Under the pieces are notes generated by a model that saw only the letters and a list, made by a program, of their open reading frames with translations, had not been told where the DNA came from and did not search any database. A DNA stretch of 64,000 bases, from positions 1,989,501 through 2,053,500 of the forward strand of contig NZ_CP090095.1 of the NCBI RefSeq assembly GCF_021391675.1. The letters run 5' to 3'. Shown piece after piece: positions 11,363 to 19,153 of the stretch. Origin of the DNA: Neorhizobium galegae. Lineage in GTDB: Bacteria; Pseudomonadota; Alphaproteobacteria; Rhizobiales; Rhizobiaceae. A program made the position numbers and the translations under genes. Every line of letters starts with the position of its first letter. Positions within the stretch are counted from its first letter, which is position 1.

Positions 11363-11866
11363 TCATGGGCGAGGGTGGCGAAAGATCAGGTCGACCGGAT
11401 CTCGGCGCGGCGCCGTGGCGTCCAGAGTGCAGCCCAGTCTTTCGGCGAGCCTGCACGAGCGGATATTGTCCGGGTGGACGTAGCTGACCAGGGTTTCGAG
11501 GCGACGTGTCGAGAAGGCCCAGTCCCGTAGGGCGGTGGCGGCTTCGCGGGCATAACCTTTGCCTTCGGCGCTCGGATAAACGAACCAGCCGAGTTCGTGC
11601 TCGGGAAACAATGGACCGTGATTGATGCCGACCTGCCCGAGGCAGAGGCCGGTCACACGGTCTTCGATCATTAAGGCCCCATGCCCCATCAGTGCCCACT
11701 GGCCGATGTCGCCGCTGAACAGGCCCCAGGCAGCATCCACCGAAAACGGGCCTCCCATGAAAGCCGAGCGCGGGGAAAACATCAGCTCGCTATAGTCGGG
11801 CCAGTCTTCCATCCTCTGGGGACGCAAAGAAAGCCGCTTTGTCTCAAGTGTGGGTATCGCCGTCAT
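11363..11866 (-). CDS. GNAT family N-acetyltransferase (RimJ/RimL-like)
   Basis: A 167-residue acetyltransferase. It has the family start ETKRLSLRPQRMEDW, the beta-4 strand GLCLGQVGIN, the acyl-CoA loop-like segment YPSAEGKGYAREAATAL (R/Q-x-x-G-x-A) near residues 96-112, and a C-terminal LAERLGCTLD motif. This pattern fits the RimJ/RimL-type subgroup that acetylates protein N-termini or small amines. It is encoded convergently to the DUF1501 gene, 17 bp away. The substrate cannot be told from sequence. Confidence 0.88.
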   Translation of the reverse strand: MTAIPTLETKRLSLRPQRMEDWPDYSELMFSPRSAFMGGPFSVDAAWGLFSGDIGQWALMGHGALMIEDRVTGLCLGQVGINHGPLFPEHELGWFVYPSAEGKGYAREAATALRDWAFSTRRLETLVSYVHPDNIRSCRLAERLGCTLDATAPRRDPVDLIFRHPRP

Positions 11867-11891
11867 CTGCTCCTCGTTCCCGTCCGCATGC

Positions 11892-12479
11892 CTATGTCAG
11901 GATGTCGTAGACGCGAAAAATCCAATAGAGCTGATAGGCCAGCCCGAAGATGACAAAACCGGCGTGATAGCGCCGGTTGGCGGTCGTCGCGGCGATCAGG
12001 CTCAGGACGACATAGATCGCGGTGCGCACCGGATATTCCCAGCCGAGCGAGGTGAAATATTCCCAGCCCTTGAGGATCGTATCGACGATGTCGGTGACGA
12101 GCAGGCCGGCGAGGAAACAGAAGAACCATTTTCGGCGCGACAGGAAATAGTCTTCGTAGCTGTCGTAATCCTGCATCGAGGTCGGGAAGAGCAGGGCGCA
12201 GAGGAAGAAGAACAGCGCGCAGAAGGCGATCAGGAAGAGATAGGCCGCAAAACCGATCACCGGCAAGGCATGCAGCCGGTATTCCCACCACCAGAAATGC
12301 GCCAGGAACAGGAACAGGAACGCCACCCAGCCGAGATGGACGGGGTAGATGCGGGCGGCGCGCGGATGCTGGACGATGCCGGCGAGGCCGTTCAGCAGCC
12401 GCGCCAGGCTGAGGCTCACCACCATGCCCATGACCACGCGGATATGCGTGAAGGTTTCGGCGGCGGTCGCGGCGTCCAT
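11892..12479 (-). CDS. Hypothetical multi-pass membrane protein
   Basis: A 195-residue protein with about five or six hydrophobic helices (near 13-33, 47-70, 75-97, 117-135, 150-165 and 170-190), rich in Trp, Phe and Tyr. No named family is recognised. It lies 14 bp downstream of the YciA-type thioesterase gene and 25 bp upstream of the GNAT gene, all on the minus strand, so the three may share a transcript. A conserved inner-membrane protein of unknown function is the best call. Confidence 0.65.
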   Translation of the reverse strand: MDAATAAETFTHIRVVMGMVVSLSLARLLNGLAGIVQHPRAARIYPVHLGWVAFLFLFLAHFWWWEYRLHALPVIGFAAYLFLIAFCALFFFLCALLFPTSMQDYDSYEDYFLSRRKWFFCFLAGLLVTDIVDTILKGWEYFTSLGWEYPVRTAIYVVLSLIAATTANRRYHAGFVIFGLAYQLYWIFRVYDILT

Positions 12480-12493
12480 CGCTGTTCCTCGCT

Positions 12494-12889
12494 CTATTCC
12501 TCGGCCGGCACCGGCACCGGGCGGCCGTCCTCGTCGAGGGCGACCATGATGAAGGTTCCGGCCGTGACTTTCTCGATCATCCGGTGACGCGCCCGCTGCG
12601 CCCAGGCTTCCACCATGAGCGTGATCGACGAGCGCCCGACGCGGGTGATCTCCGTGTAGATATTGAGCGTATCGCCGATCTTGACCGGCAGTTCGAACGC
12701 CATTTCCTTGACCGCTGCGGTGACCACGCGGCCGCGGGCGCGCTCGGCGGCGCGGATGCCGCTCGCAAGGTCCATCTGCGCCATCACCCAGCCGCCGAAA
12801 ATATCGCCGGCCGCGTTGGCATCCGCCGGCATTGCCAGGGTGCGGAGCGTCAGTTCACCGGTCGGTTTGGCATTTTCGGTCATCGTCAT
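12494..12889 (-). CDS. yciA: Acyl-CoA thioesterase, YciA-type hotdog fold
   Basis: A 131-residue hotdog-fold thioesterase that hydrolyses acyl-CoA to free acid and CoA in the cytosol. The signature is in the first third: TLAMPADANAAGDIFGGWVM with the catalytic Asn/Asp-Gly-rich turn, followed by the helix MAQMDLASGI. Length equals that of typical YciA enzymes, with a C-terminal strand pattern GRSSITLMVEAW. Substrate range in this family is broad, and it may trim unwanted CoA esters. It leads the possible thioesterase-membrane protein-GNAT run. Confidence 0.9.
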   Translation of the reverse strand: MTMTENAKPTGELTLRTLAMPADANAAGDIFGGWVMAQMDLASGIRAAERARGRVVTAAVKEMAFELPVKIGDTLNIYTEITRVGRSSITLMVEAWAQRARHRMIEKVTAGTFIMVALDEDGRPVPVPAEE

Positions 12890-12975
12890 CTCTCTTTCGA
12901 AGCGGTTTCCAGGGCGACTCCTCCGGCCGCGAGACTAACCGGACGCGAGGAGGAAGGAAACTCCAAGAAAAAGCG

Positions 12976-13002
12976 GTTCAACATCAATAATTTAGGTTGA
13001 AC
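12976..13002. promoter_or_regulatory. Inverted repeat upstream of chemoreceptor gene
   Basis: gttcaac at 12976-12982 and gttgaac at 12996-13002 form a 7-bp perfect inverted repeat with a 13-base AT-rich spacer, in the 205-bp gap between the divergent thioesterase and chemoreceptor genes. It could be an operator. No partner protein is suggested by the sequence. Confidence 0.3.
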
Positions 13003-13094
13003 TAATGCGCGTTCGCCGCGATTTGTGAGGGCTTCACCACCTGGTAACCAACGATCATTAGAATTTAAGGCGAATTGCACATAAGGGGGGTCCC

Positions 13095-14933
13095 ATGCAA
13101 CGTCTCGCCATTTCCTGGCGCCTTTATAGTCTTGTGCTCCTGTCGCTCGTCATTCTTGGCGGCGCCATGACCTTCAGCCTGTTCCAGAGCTACGCCTCGT
13201 CGGAACGGGAACGGAAGGCGGGCCTTGCCCAGATGAACGATGTGGCGCTGACCGTGCTCAAGAAATACCAGGCTCTGGAGGCTTCCGGTGCCATGACCCG
13301 CGAGCAGGCCCAGAGCGAGGCCAAGGCCGTCATCTCGGTGATGCGTTACGGCGAAGGCAGCGGCTACTTCTGGATCAACGACATGCTGCCGCGGATGATC
13401 ATGCATCCGATCAAGGCGGAGCTGAACGGCAAGGACCTGTCGAACGACAAGGACCCGAACGGCAAGTTCCTGTTCGTCGAGTTCGTCAACGCCGTCAAGG
13501 CAGGCCCGACCGGCAAGGGCTTCGTCGATTACTACTGGCCGAAGCCCGGCGCCGAGCAGCCGGTCGAGAAATATTCGCATGTCGCCGGTTTCGCTCCCTG
13601 GGGCTGGATCGTCGGCACGGGCGTCTATGTGGACGACCTGCACGCCATGTTCCGGCGCGACGCGATCAACTTCGCCTCGATGTTCGGCATCGGCGCGCTG
13701 GTGCTGATCGCCGGCGCCACCTTCGTGGTCAAGACGGTTACCGGCCCGATCGGCAAGATCAAGCAGGCTCTGCAGTCGATCGCATCGGGCGAGGCGCGTG
13801 TCACCGTGCCTTGCACCGAACAGAACAACGAGATCGGCGAAATGGCCCGGGCGCTCTCCGTGCTGCGCGATTCGGTCGACGAACGCGCCCAGTTGCAGGC
13901 GCGCGAGGCCGAACAGGCCCGCATGATCGCCAGCGAGCGCTCCGACAACGAGCGCACGATGACGGCCGCCGCCGACCGCCAGGGGCGCGCGATCAGCGAG
14001 CTCGGCCGCGCGCTCGAGGCGCTGGCCGGTGGCGATCTTTCCGTGGCGCTCGCCGATATCGGCGAGGACTATGCGAAGCTCCGCCACGACTTCAATGCGG
14101 CGGTCAGTTCGCTGCACCAGGCGATCGCGGCGATTTCTGAGACGAGCCTTGTGGTGCGCGACAGCGCCTCGGACATTTCCGGCGCGACGGGCCATCTGTC
14201 CAAGCGTACCGAACAGCAGGCGGCGGCTCTCGAAGAGACCGCAGCAGCGCTCGACGAGATCACCGCAACCGTCCGCACCGCGTCGGAACGGGCGGTCGAG
14301 GCCCGCACCATGGTCAGCGAGACCAAGGACAGCGCCGGCCGTTCGGGCGAGATCGTCCGCAATGCGATCGACGCCATGGGCCGGATCGAGGAGAGTTCCA
14401 ACCGCATCAACCAGATCATCTCGGTGATCGACGAGATCGCCTTCCAGACCAACCTGCTGGCGCTGAATGCCGGCGTCGAGGCGGCCCGCGCCGGCGAGGC
14501 GGGACGGGGTTTTGCGGTCGTGGCGCAGGAAGTGCGCGAACTCGCACAGCGTTCCGCCAATGCGGCCAAGGAGATCAAGACGCTGATCAGCAATTCCGCC
14601 CGCGAGGTGGAAGGCGGCGTGGCGCTGGTGCGTTCCACCGGCGATGCGCTGGTCGAGATCGCCACGCTGGTCGACCGGGTCAACGCCCATGTGGACACGA
14701 TCGCGACGGCCGCCCGCGAACAGGCCACCGGCCTCCAGGAGATCAATTCCTCCGTCAATCATATGGACCAGATGACCCAGCAGAACGCGGCGATGGTCGA
14801 GGAAACCACCGCGGCGAGCCAGACGCTGGCTGAACAGAGCCTGCACCTGCAGGGCCTTCTTTCGGCCTTCAGGCTCGCTGACGGCGGCCGTGGGGCGACC
14901 TCCGGTCATGTCTCGCGCGCCCGCGCCGCCTGA
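13095..14933 (+). CDS. Methyl-accepting chemotaxis protein with Cache sensor
   Basis: A 612-residue transducer. Segments in order: a membrane helix (about 8-30), a periplasmic single-Cache domain with the typical YGEGSGYFWINDM and WGWIVGTGVYVDD motifs, a second helix near 195-215, HAMP (about 215-270), a second HAMP-like or linker region (about 295-350), and a cytoplasmic signalling coiled coil. The hairpin tip, with [20 protein letters not shown] followed by [21 protein letters not shown], is at about 445-495. It relays binding of small carboxylate-like ligands (known for this Cache type) to CheA/CheW. The gene is monocistronic: a hairpin terminator follows. Confidence 0.95.
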   Translation: MQRLAISWRLYSLVLLSLVILGGAMTFSLFQSYASSERERKAGLAQMNDVALTVLKKYQALEASGAMTREQAQSEAKAVISVMRYGEGSGYFWINDMLPRMIMHPIKAELNGKDLSNDKDPNGKFLFVEFVNAVKAGPTGKGFVDYYWPKPGAEQPVEKYSHVAGFAPWGWIVGTGVYVDDLHAMFRRDAINFASMFGIGALVLIAGATFVVKTVTGPIGKIKQALQSIASGEARVTVPCTEQNNEIGEMARALSVLRDSVDERAQLQAREAEQARMIASERSDNERTMTAAADRQGRAISELGRALEALAGGDLSVALADIGEDYAKLRHDFNAAVSSLHQAIAAISETSLVVRDSASDISGATGHLSKRTEQQAAALEETAAALDEITATVRTASERAVEARTMVSETKDSAGRSGEIVRNAIDAMGRIEESSNRINQIISVIDEIAFQTNLLALNAGVEAARAGEAGRGFAVVAQEVRELAQRSANAAKEIKTLISNSAREVEGGVALVRSTGDALVEIATLVDRVNAHVDTIATAAREQATGLQEINSSVNHMDQMTQQNAAMVEETTAASQTLAEQSLHLQGLLSAFRLADGGRGATSGHVSRARAA

Positions 14934-14959
14934 TCCGCACTGATCACTGCCAAGAAACA

Positions 14960-14993
14960 AAGGCCGCCGGCGCGACAAGCCCGGCGGCCTTTT
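14960..14993 (+). terminator. Rho-independent terminator after chemoreceptor gene
   Basis: An 11-bp stem (aaggccgccgg/ccggcggcctt, 14960-14970/14981-14991) with a 10-base loop and a short T run (tttt at 14990-14993) follows 27 bp after the chemoreceptor stop codon. Confidence 0.85.
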
Positions 14994-15071
14994 GATGCCG
15001 GCCGCATTGACGAGGGTCAAATACGCGGACCTCCGTTGCCCCTAAACGCTGTGGCACCTTCAACGGAGAAT

Positions 15072-15653
15072 ATGATGACGAGGATTGTGATCATCCAGGG
15101 ACACCCGGACGCCTCGGAGCCGCATCTCTGTCATGCGCTGGCCGACGCCTATGCCAGGGGAGCCGAGGCCGGCGGGCATTCGGTCGAACGCATCGAACTT
15201 GCCCGCATCGGCGTGCCGTTCCTGACCTCGCAGAAGGAGCAGCAACACGGAATGCTCAGCCCGCCGATCCTCGACGCGCAGGTGAAGATAAGACGGGCGG
15301 ATCACCTGGTCTTCGTCTATCCGCTCTGGCTCGGCTCGATGCCGGCGCTGGTCAAGGCGTTCCTGGAACAGGTGGCGCGGCCGGGCTTTGCCTACGATAC
15401 GTCGCGGGGACCTTTCGACAGCGGCCTTCTGAGCGGCAAGTCGGCGCGGGTGGTGATCACCATGGGCATGCCCGCCTGGTACTACAGGGTCGTCTACGGC
15501 TGCCATAGCCTGAAGGCGTTGAAAGTAGGCATCCTGCATTTCGCCGGCATCCGGCCGGTACGGGCGACTTTGGTGGGCACGGTCAATGCCGGGAATTTCG
15601 ATGGCGCGAAATGGATCGCCAGAATGACGGCCACGGGAAGGCGAGCGTCCTGA
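15072..15653 (+). CDS. NAD(P)H oxidoreductase, flavodoxin-like fold
   Basis: A 193-residue protein of the NQO1/modulator-of-drug-activity B type. It opens with a Rossmann-like strand and phosphate loop for FMN or FAD (TRIVIIQGHPDASEPH) and has the isoalloxazine-contacting YPLWLGSMPALVKAFLEQV segment and GMPAWYYR. The enzyme would use NAD(P)H to reduce quinones or similar acceptors in the cytosol. I chose the ATG at 15072 (or 15075) because cggagaa stands just before it; an upstream ATG at 15036 lacks a site and would add a non-conserved leader. It is apparently monocistronic. Confidence 0.88.
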   Translation: MMTRIVIIQGHPDASEPHLCHALADAYARGAEAGGHSVERIELARIGVPFLTSQKEQQHGMLSPPILDAQVKIRRADHLVFVYPLWLGSMPALVKAFLEQVARPGFAYDTSRGPFDSGLLSGKSARVVITMGMPAWYYRVVYGCHSLKALKVGILHFAGIRPVRATLVGTVNAGNFDGAKWIARMTATGRRAS

Positions 15654-15773
15654 AACGATCGCAAATTGCATCGAAAGGTCACGAAAGGGCCTTGATTTCT
15701 CAAAGGTTCATTTACCGACTTTGCCTAAACTCCCTGTGTGTGCCATTTCGGCACCGGAAGAGTGGCAACTGGT

Positions 15774-17234
15774 ATGGCGTATGCTCCCCTTTCTCGGCGG
15801 GTGATCGGCTCGCTGATAATCCCGACAATGCTGGCTGCCTGTTCCGCCGGGGATCTCGTTCCGCCCGCGCCGATCGACAATGGCCGGGTCGGGGCGATCC
15901 AGCCAATGCGCGACATCCCGGGCGAGCGGGTTTCCCAGCAGGCCTATCCGATGAACCCCGCGCCGGTTTCGCAGGCAAGCGGCGTCGATTACGCGAATAC
16001 GCCGAACCTTGCCGGCACCGGTTACCCCAATTCGGCCTATCCGGGTTCCGGCGCCAGTGACGGCAACCATTACCTGCGGGCGCCGGCCCAGGTGCAGTCC
16101 GCGCCCCAGAATGCCCCCTTGAACGCACCCATGTCGCAGCAGCCATCCGGCGCCCGCCAGGGCCGCCTGCCGATGATCGACAGCGATGAGGCGATGCAGC
16201 AGCAGGCGTCCGTCGGTGGACGCAACACGGCCCGCAATGCCGGACCGATGACCATTCCGGAAGAGGGCGTCAACATCGACGCCGAGCTCGGTTTCGGCCC
16301 CGACGAGAGCGACGTGACGGGACTTGCCGAGGAGCAGGATTCCGATATCGCCGAAGGTGTCGGCGACCAGCCCGTCGTCGACGGCATCGGCACCGACAAC
16401 CCGCGCGCGCTGCAGCCACGCCGCCAGCCGATCTCGCAGCAGATGCCCCAGTCCATGAACGACGACCGGGTGCTGGTGCCGCCGAAACGCCAGGGCGCCG
16501 GCCTGCAGGGCGATCTTTCGAACAACGATATGACGTGGAGCGACGGGTCGCGCGTCATCCCGCCAAGCCGGGCGCCTGCCGGCACCCAGCAGGTGGCAAT
16601 GCTGCGGCCCAACAATCCGATGAGCGACAGCGGCCCGATGAGCCAGCGCGACATGCCCTGGCAGCGCGATGTGATGCCGCGGTCGGAAGTGAGCTGCCGC
16701 GCGGAACTGAGGCGCCTCGGCGTCGAATTCGACGACCGGCCGCCCATCGATGCAGGCCCGAGCTGCAGGGTGCCTTATCCGGTGAAACTCTCCGGCCTGT
16801 CCGGCAATATCGACGTCAAGCCGGCCGTCACGCTGAACTGCCAGACGACGCTCGCCTTTGCCAAATGGGTCCGGAACGAGCTCGCCCCTTCCGCCCGCTA
16901 CCGCTATCTCACAGGCATCCAGAAGATCGTGCCGATGGGCGGCTATTCCTGCCGCCGGATGAACAACAGCAATCAGCGCAACAACCCGATGTCGGAGCAT
17001 GCCAAGGGCAACGCCATCGATATCGGCCAGATCGTCCTGAAGGACGGCCACGAGATCGACGTGCGCAAGAAGGGCCTGTTCTCGATGCGCGAAGGCGGTC
17101 TCCTGAAGGCGGTGCGCAACGACAGCTGCAAATATTTCAACACCGTGCTGGGTCCCGGCAGCAATGCGGAACACTGGAACCATTTTCACTTCGACCTGCG
17201 CTCCCGCAGGAGCGGCAAGCGCTACTGCAACTGA
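15774..17234 (+). CDS. Extensin-like C-terminal domain lipoprotein
   Basis: A protein of about 486 residues. It begins with a lipoprotein signal (SRRVIGSLIIPTMLAAC, lipobox LAAC), so it is likely acylated and held in the envelope. Residues about 30-310 are a long Gln/Pro/Asn-rich disordered linker. The last 175 residues are the extensin-like domain, with paired cysteines (SCRAELRRLG, PSCRVP, GYSCRRM, DSCKYF), the HAKGNAIDIGQ motif and the terminal HWNHFHFDLR motif. These His/Asp motifs resemble D,D-peptidase (M15/VanY) metal sites, suggesting peptidoglycan cutting. A start at 15738 is possible but would precede the signal by 12 residues. Confidence 0.88.
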   Translation: MAYAPLSRRVIGSLIIPTMLAACSAGDLVPPAPIDNGRVGAIQPMRDIPGERVSQQAYPMNPAPVSQASGVDYANTPNLAGTGYPNSAYPGSGASDGNHYLRAPAQVQSAPQNAPLNAPMSQQPSGARQGRLPMIDSDEAMQQQASVGGRNTARNAGPMTIPEEGVNIDAELGFGPDESDVTGLAEEQDSDIAEGVGDQPVVDGIGTDNPRALQPRRQPISQQMPQSMNDDRVLVPPKRQGAGLQGDLSNNDMTWSDGSRVIPPSRAPAGTQQVAMLRPNNPMSDSGPMSQRDMPWQRDVMPRSEVSCRAELRRLGVEFDDRPPIDAGPSCRVPYPVKLSGLSGNIDVKPAVTLNCQTTLAFAKWVRNELAPSARYRYLTGIQKIVPMGGYSCRRMNNSNQRNNPMSEHAKGNAIDIGQIVLKDGHEIDVRKKGLFSMREGGLLKAVRNDSCKYFNTVLGPGSNAEHWNHFHFDLRSRRSGKRYCN

Positions 17235-17243
17235 GTTCCGACG

Positions 17244-17567
17244 ATGGCCGATGCCGACATGCTCCGCAATCTGGCCCTCTCCCTGGAAGGAACGTCGGAA
17301 GCACCGCATTTCGACAGGGCGGCGTTCAAGGTCAGGCGCATCTACGTGACGCTGGCGGCCGACGGCCTGACCGCGAATTTCAAGTTCACGCCGGACGAGC
17401 AGCAGATCAAATGCGAGATTCTGCCGAACGCCTTTTCGCCGGTCCGGAACGCCTGGGGCAGTCAGGGATGGACGACGGCTGTTCTTTCGGAATTCGAAGA
17501 GGCGGATCTGCGCGACGCGCTGGAAACGGCATGGCGGCATGCGCTTCCCGGCAAACGCCCAGCCTGA
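17244..17567 (+). CDS. MmcQ/YjbR family DNA-binding-like protein
   Basis: A 107-residue protein of the YjbR fold, with the family pattern ALSLEGTSEAPHFDRAAFKV followed by an alternating beta segment and a terminal SEFEEADLRDALETAWRHA helix. The fold is called CyaY-like or double-wing DNA binding, but no biochemical role is established. It starts 9 bp after the extensin-like gene, so it is probably co-transcribed with it. The ORF ends in a Lys/Arg-Pro tail. Confidence 0.88.
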   Translation: MADADMLRNLALSLEGTSEAPHFDRAAFKVRRIYVTLAADGLTANFKFTPDEQQIKCEILPNAFSPVRNAWGSQGWTTAVLSEFEEADLRDALETAWRHALPGKRPA

Positions 17568-17889
17568 ACTGCCCAGGCCCGAAACGCCCGAGACACGGGG
17601 TAGCCGTTAACCTGTGGACATTAATCGTCCATAAACCATATCCGGCAACCAAACTGGAACCATAAGCGGCGGCGAAGCAAGAGTGGCGACGCCGCAGTCC
17701 GCCCCCCGACCTACCCCTACTGCGGTACGAGACCCGGCGTGCGCACCAAGCCCATGGCGGACGCCGGGTCTCACTCAAGCACCTCGCCGTAAATGAGCGC
17801 CGCCCCAATAAGCCGGCGAGAGCGGAGATTGGGCCAGAGACGCAAGTCCTGAATTGAAAGCTGGTGTGTCGCACCGGCTTTCTCTTGAT
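17568..17889. other. Intergenic region with strong 12-bp inverted repeat
   Basis: No gene is seen. A perfect inverted repeat, gagacccggcgt (17729-17740) and acgccgggtctc (17761-17772), encloses 20 bases. No T run follows on the plus strand, so it is not a standard terminator. It could be the stem of a small RNA, an attenuator or a remnant of a mobile element. The toxin-antitoxin operon starts 175 bp downstream. Confidence 0.5.
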
Positions 17890-17912
17890 CTGTACGTCTG
17901 TTTGACGTACAG
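17890..17912 (+). promoter_or_regulatory. Inverted repeat before DUF1778 antitoxin gene
   Basis: ctgtacgtc (17890-17898) and gacgtacag (17904-17912) form a perfect 9-bp inverted repeat with a 5-base centre, 35 bp before the GTG start of the antitoxin. RHH-type antitoxins bind such palindromes to repress their own operon, so this is the likely operator (inferred from position). Confidence 0.6.
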
Positions 17913-17947
17913 AGATAAGGAATATGCGACACGAACAGGAGGCAACG

Positions 17948-18256
17948 GTGTTTGTTTTCGAGGATGTCACGACCGAAATCGACGAGCCAAACGATGCGCG
18001 AATGAATTTCCGTACCAAGGAGCGCATAAAGAAGGCAATTCATCGCGCCGCTGTTCTGGCTGGGGTCGATGATTCCGCCTTCGTAATCAATGCGGCCTAT
18101 CAGTCCGCCATGGCGACGATCACGGCGCACGAAGTCACGCTTGTGCAGCCGGCCGACCATAAGGCGTTTTTTGACGCTCTCGACAATCCGCCGGCTCCGA
18201 CACAGAAACTGCAGGACGCATTCAAGCGCCACCGTGAGACGGTCGTTTCCAAATAA
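17948..18256 (+). CDS. DUF1778 antitoxin of GNAT toxin-antitoxin system
   Basis: A 102-residue protein. The DUF1778 ribbon-helix-helix-type segment is ARMNFRTKERIKKAI, with the following helix HRAAVLAGVDDSAFVINAA. The C-terminal part (QPADHKAFFDALDNPP) is the toxin-neutralising segment typical of these antitoxins. I place the start at GTG 17948 because AGGAGG sits at 17937-17942, five bases before it; an ATG at 17924 would add eight residues. The stop codon overlaps the toxin ATG by one base (TAATG), a sign of translational coupling. DNA binding and autorepression are inferred from the family. Confidence 0.88.
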   Translation: MFVFEDVTTEIDEPNDARMNFRTKERIKKAIHRAAVLAGVDDSAFVINAAYQSAMATITAHEVTLVQPADHKAFFDALDNPPAPTQKLQDAFKRHRETVVSK

Positions 18257-18804
18257 TGCCCGGCGATATGGTTTTGAAACCGACAATAGAGCCGCTCGAT
18301 CCGTCCAGGCACGATCGGGCGGCTTTTTCCTGCGGGGTACCGCAGGTGGACAACTTCATCCAGAAGACAGCCAACAAGCTATCTCAGGCGGACAATCTGC
18401 GTGTCTATGTCATGACGCAGGGCGACGGCACTATCATCGGGTTCTATGCCATCAACAGCCATTCTGTCGATTATCGTGATCTCCCCGCCAAATTCGCCCG
18501 TACTCGGCCGGCACATGGCCATATCCCGGCAGTTTATATTTCCATGATCGGCCGCGATCTGAGATTCAAGGGAAGTAGTTACGGAGGCGACCTGCTTGTG
18601 GATTGCCTGACGCGAATTGCCCGCGTTGCCGACAGTATCGGCGTCGCTATCGTCATGCTGGACGTCCTCGACTGTGGCGACCAGGAGCGCACTGCACGCC
18701 GAACGAAGCTCTACAGGGACTATGGGTTCCAACCCTTGCCATCCAACGAAATGCGGATGTTCCTTCCGGTCGCAACGATCCGGAAAATGCTGGATGAAAG
18801 ATAG
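18256..18804 (+). CDS. GNAT-family toxin (TacT/AtaT-like)
   Basis: A 182-residue GNAT acetyltransferase. Residues 20-45 carry the conserved FSCGVPQVDNFIQKTANKL segment, which distinguishes TacT/AtaT-like toxins. The acetyl-CoA site is near residues 96-106 (RDLRFKGSSYGGDLL), and the catalytic Tyr candidate lies in LYRDYGFQP. These toxins acetylate the amino group of aminoacyl-tRNAs and stop translation. The gene is directly coupled to the DUF1778 antitoxin, so the two form a type II system. The cell would be addicted to the pair or use it in stress; no mobile element is visible beside it. Confidence 0.88.
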   Translation: MPGDMVLKPTIEPLDPSRHDRAAFSCGVPQVDNFIQKTANKLSQADNLRVYVMTQGDGTIIGFYAINSHSVDYRDLPAKFARTRPAHGHIPAVYISMIGRDLRFKGSSYGGDLLVDCLTRIARVADSIGVAIVMLDVLDCGDQERTARRTKLYRDYGFQPLPSNEMRMFLPVATIRKMLDER

Positions 18805-18857
18805 TCGCATCCTCGACTAAAGCCCTTCGCGGCTGATCGGATGGCTTGAAGCTCTAC

Positions 18858-18887
18858 AAAAAAGAACGCCGGCTCAGGGAGCCGGCG
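18858..18887 (-). terminator. Rho-independent terminator on minus strand
   Basis: A perfect 9-bp stem (cgccggctc 18867-18875, gagccggcg 18879-18887, 3-base loop) with a run of six A on the plus strand (18858-18863). Read leftward it is a strong hairpin followed by TTTTTT. No known leftward gene lies to its right, except the small open frame that ends within it. Confidence 0.8.
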
Positions 18888-18963
18888 AGGGCGGAGGTGG
18901 GGCTCGCGGGGATGAGCCGTGCTTCCGGTTACTCAAGAACTCATACTTGAAAACATGACGCAT
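18874..18963 (-). CDS. Candidate 29-residue small protein
   Basis: An open frame of 29 codons, ATG at 18963 and TGA at 18874-18876, whose stop codon lies inside the terminator hairpin. It reads MRHVFKYEFLSNRKHG followed by a Pro/Ala-rich tail. There is no strong Shine-Dalgarno sequence (TTTCCGCTTGCCGC precedes the ATG). The composition of the tail (PRAPPPPSPAP) is striking. The tight fit of ORF end and terminator suggests a dedicated short transcript, either a small protein or an sRNA, divergent from the TauE gene. Low certainty. Confidence 0.35.
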   Translation of the reverse strand: MRHVFKYEFLSNRKHGSSPRAPPPPSPAP

Positions 18964-19153
18964 GCGGCAAGCGGAAATAAAAAGCGCTAAAAGACTATGG
19001 TTATGACGGTCGCGCGAGGGGTCACGTGCGGCGTAAAGGGCGGGACCGTTGCTTGCCTGGTGGGGACAATGCTGTAAGAACGTCACGGGAAAATGACAGC
19101 GGCAGTGGATGTATCTCCTTCCTCCGACCCGATGTCGGACTGGAGACCGGAAT

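Noticed and set aside
13065..15020. A 651-codon open frame opposite the first chemoreceptor.
   Set aside because: Shadow of the coding strand; the plus frame has all chemoreceptor motifs.
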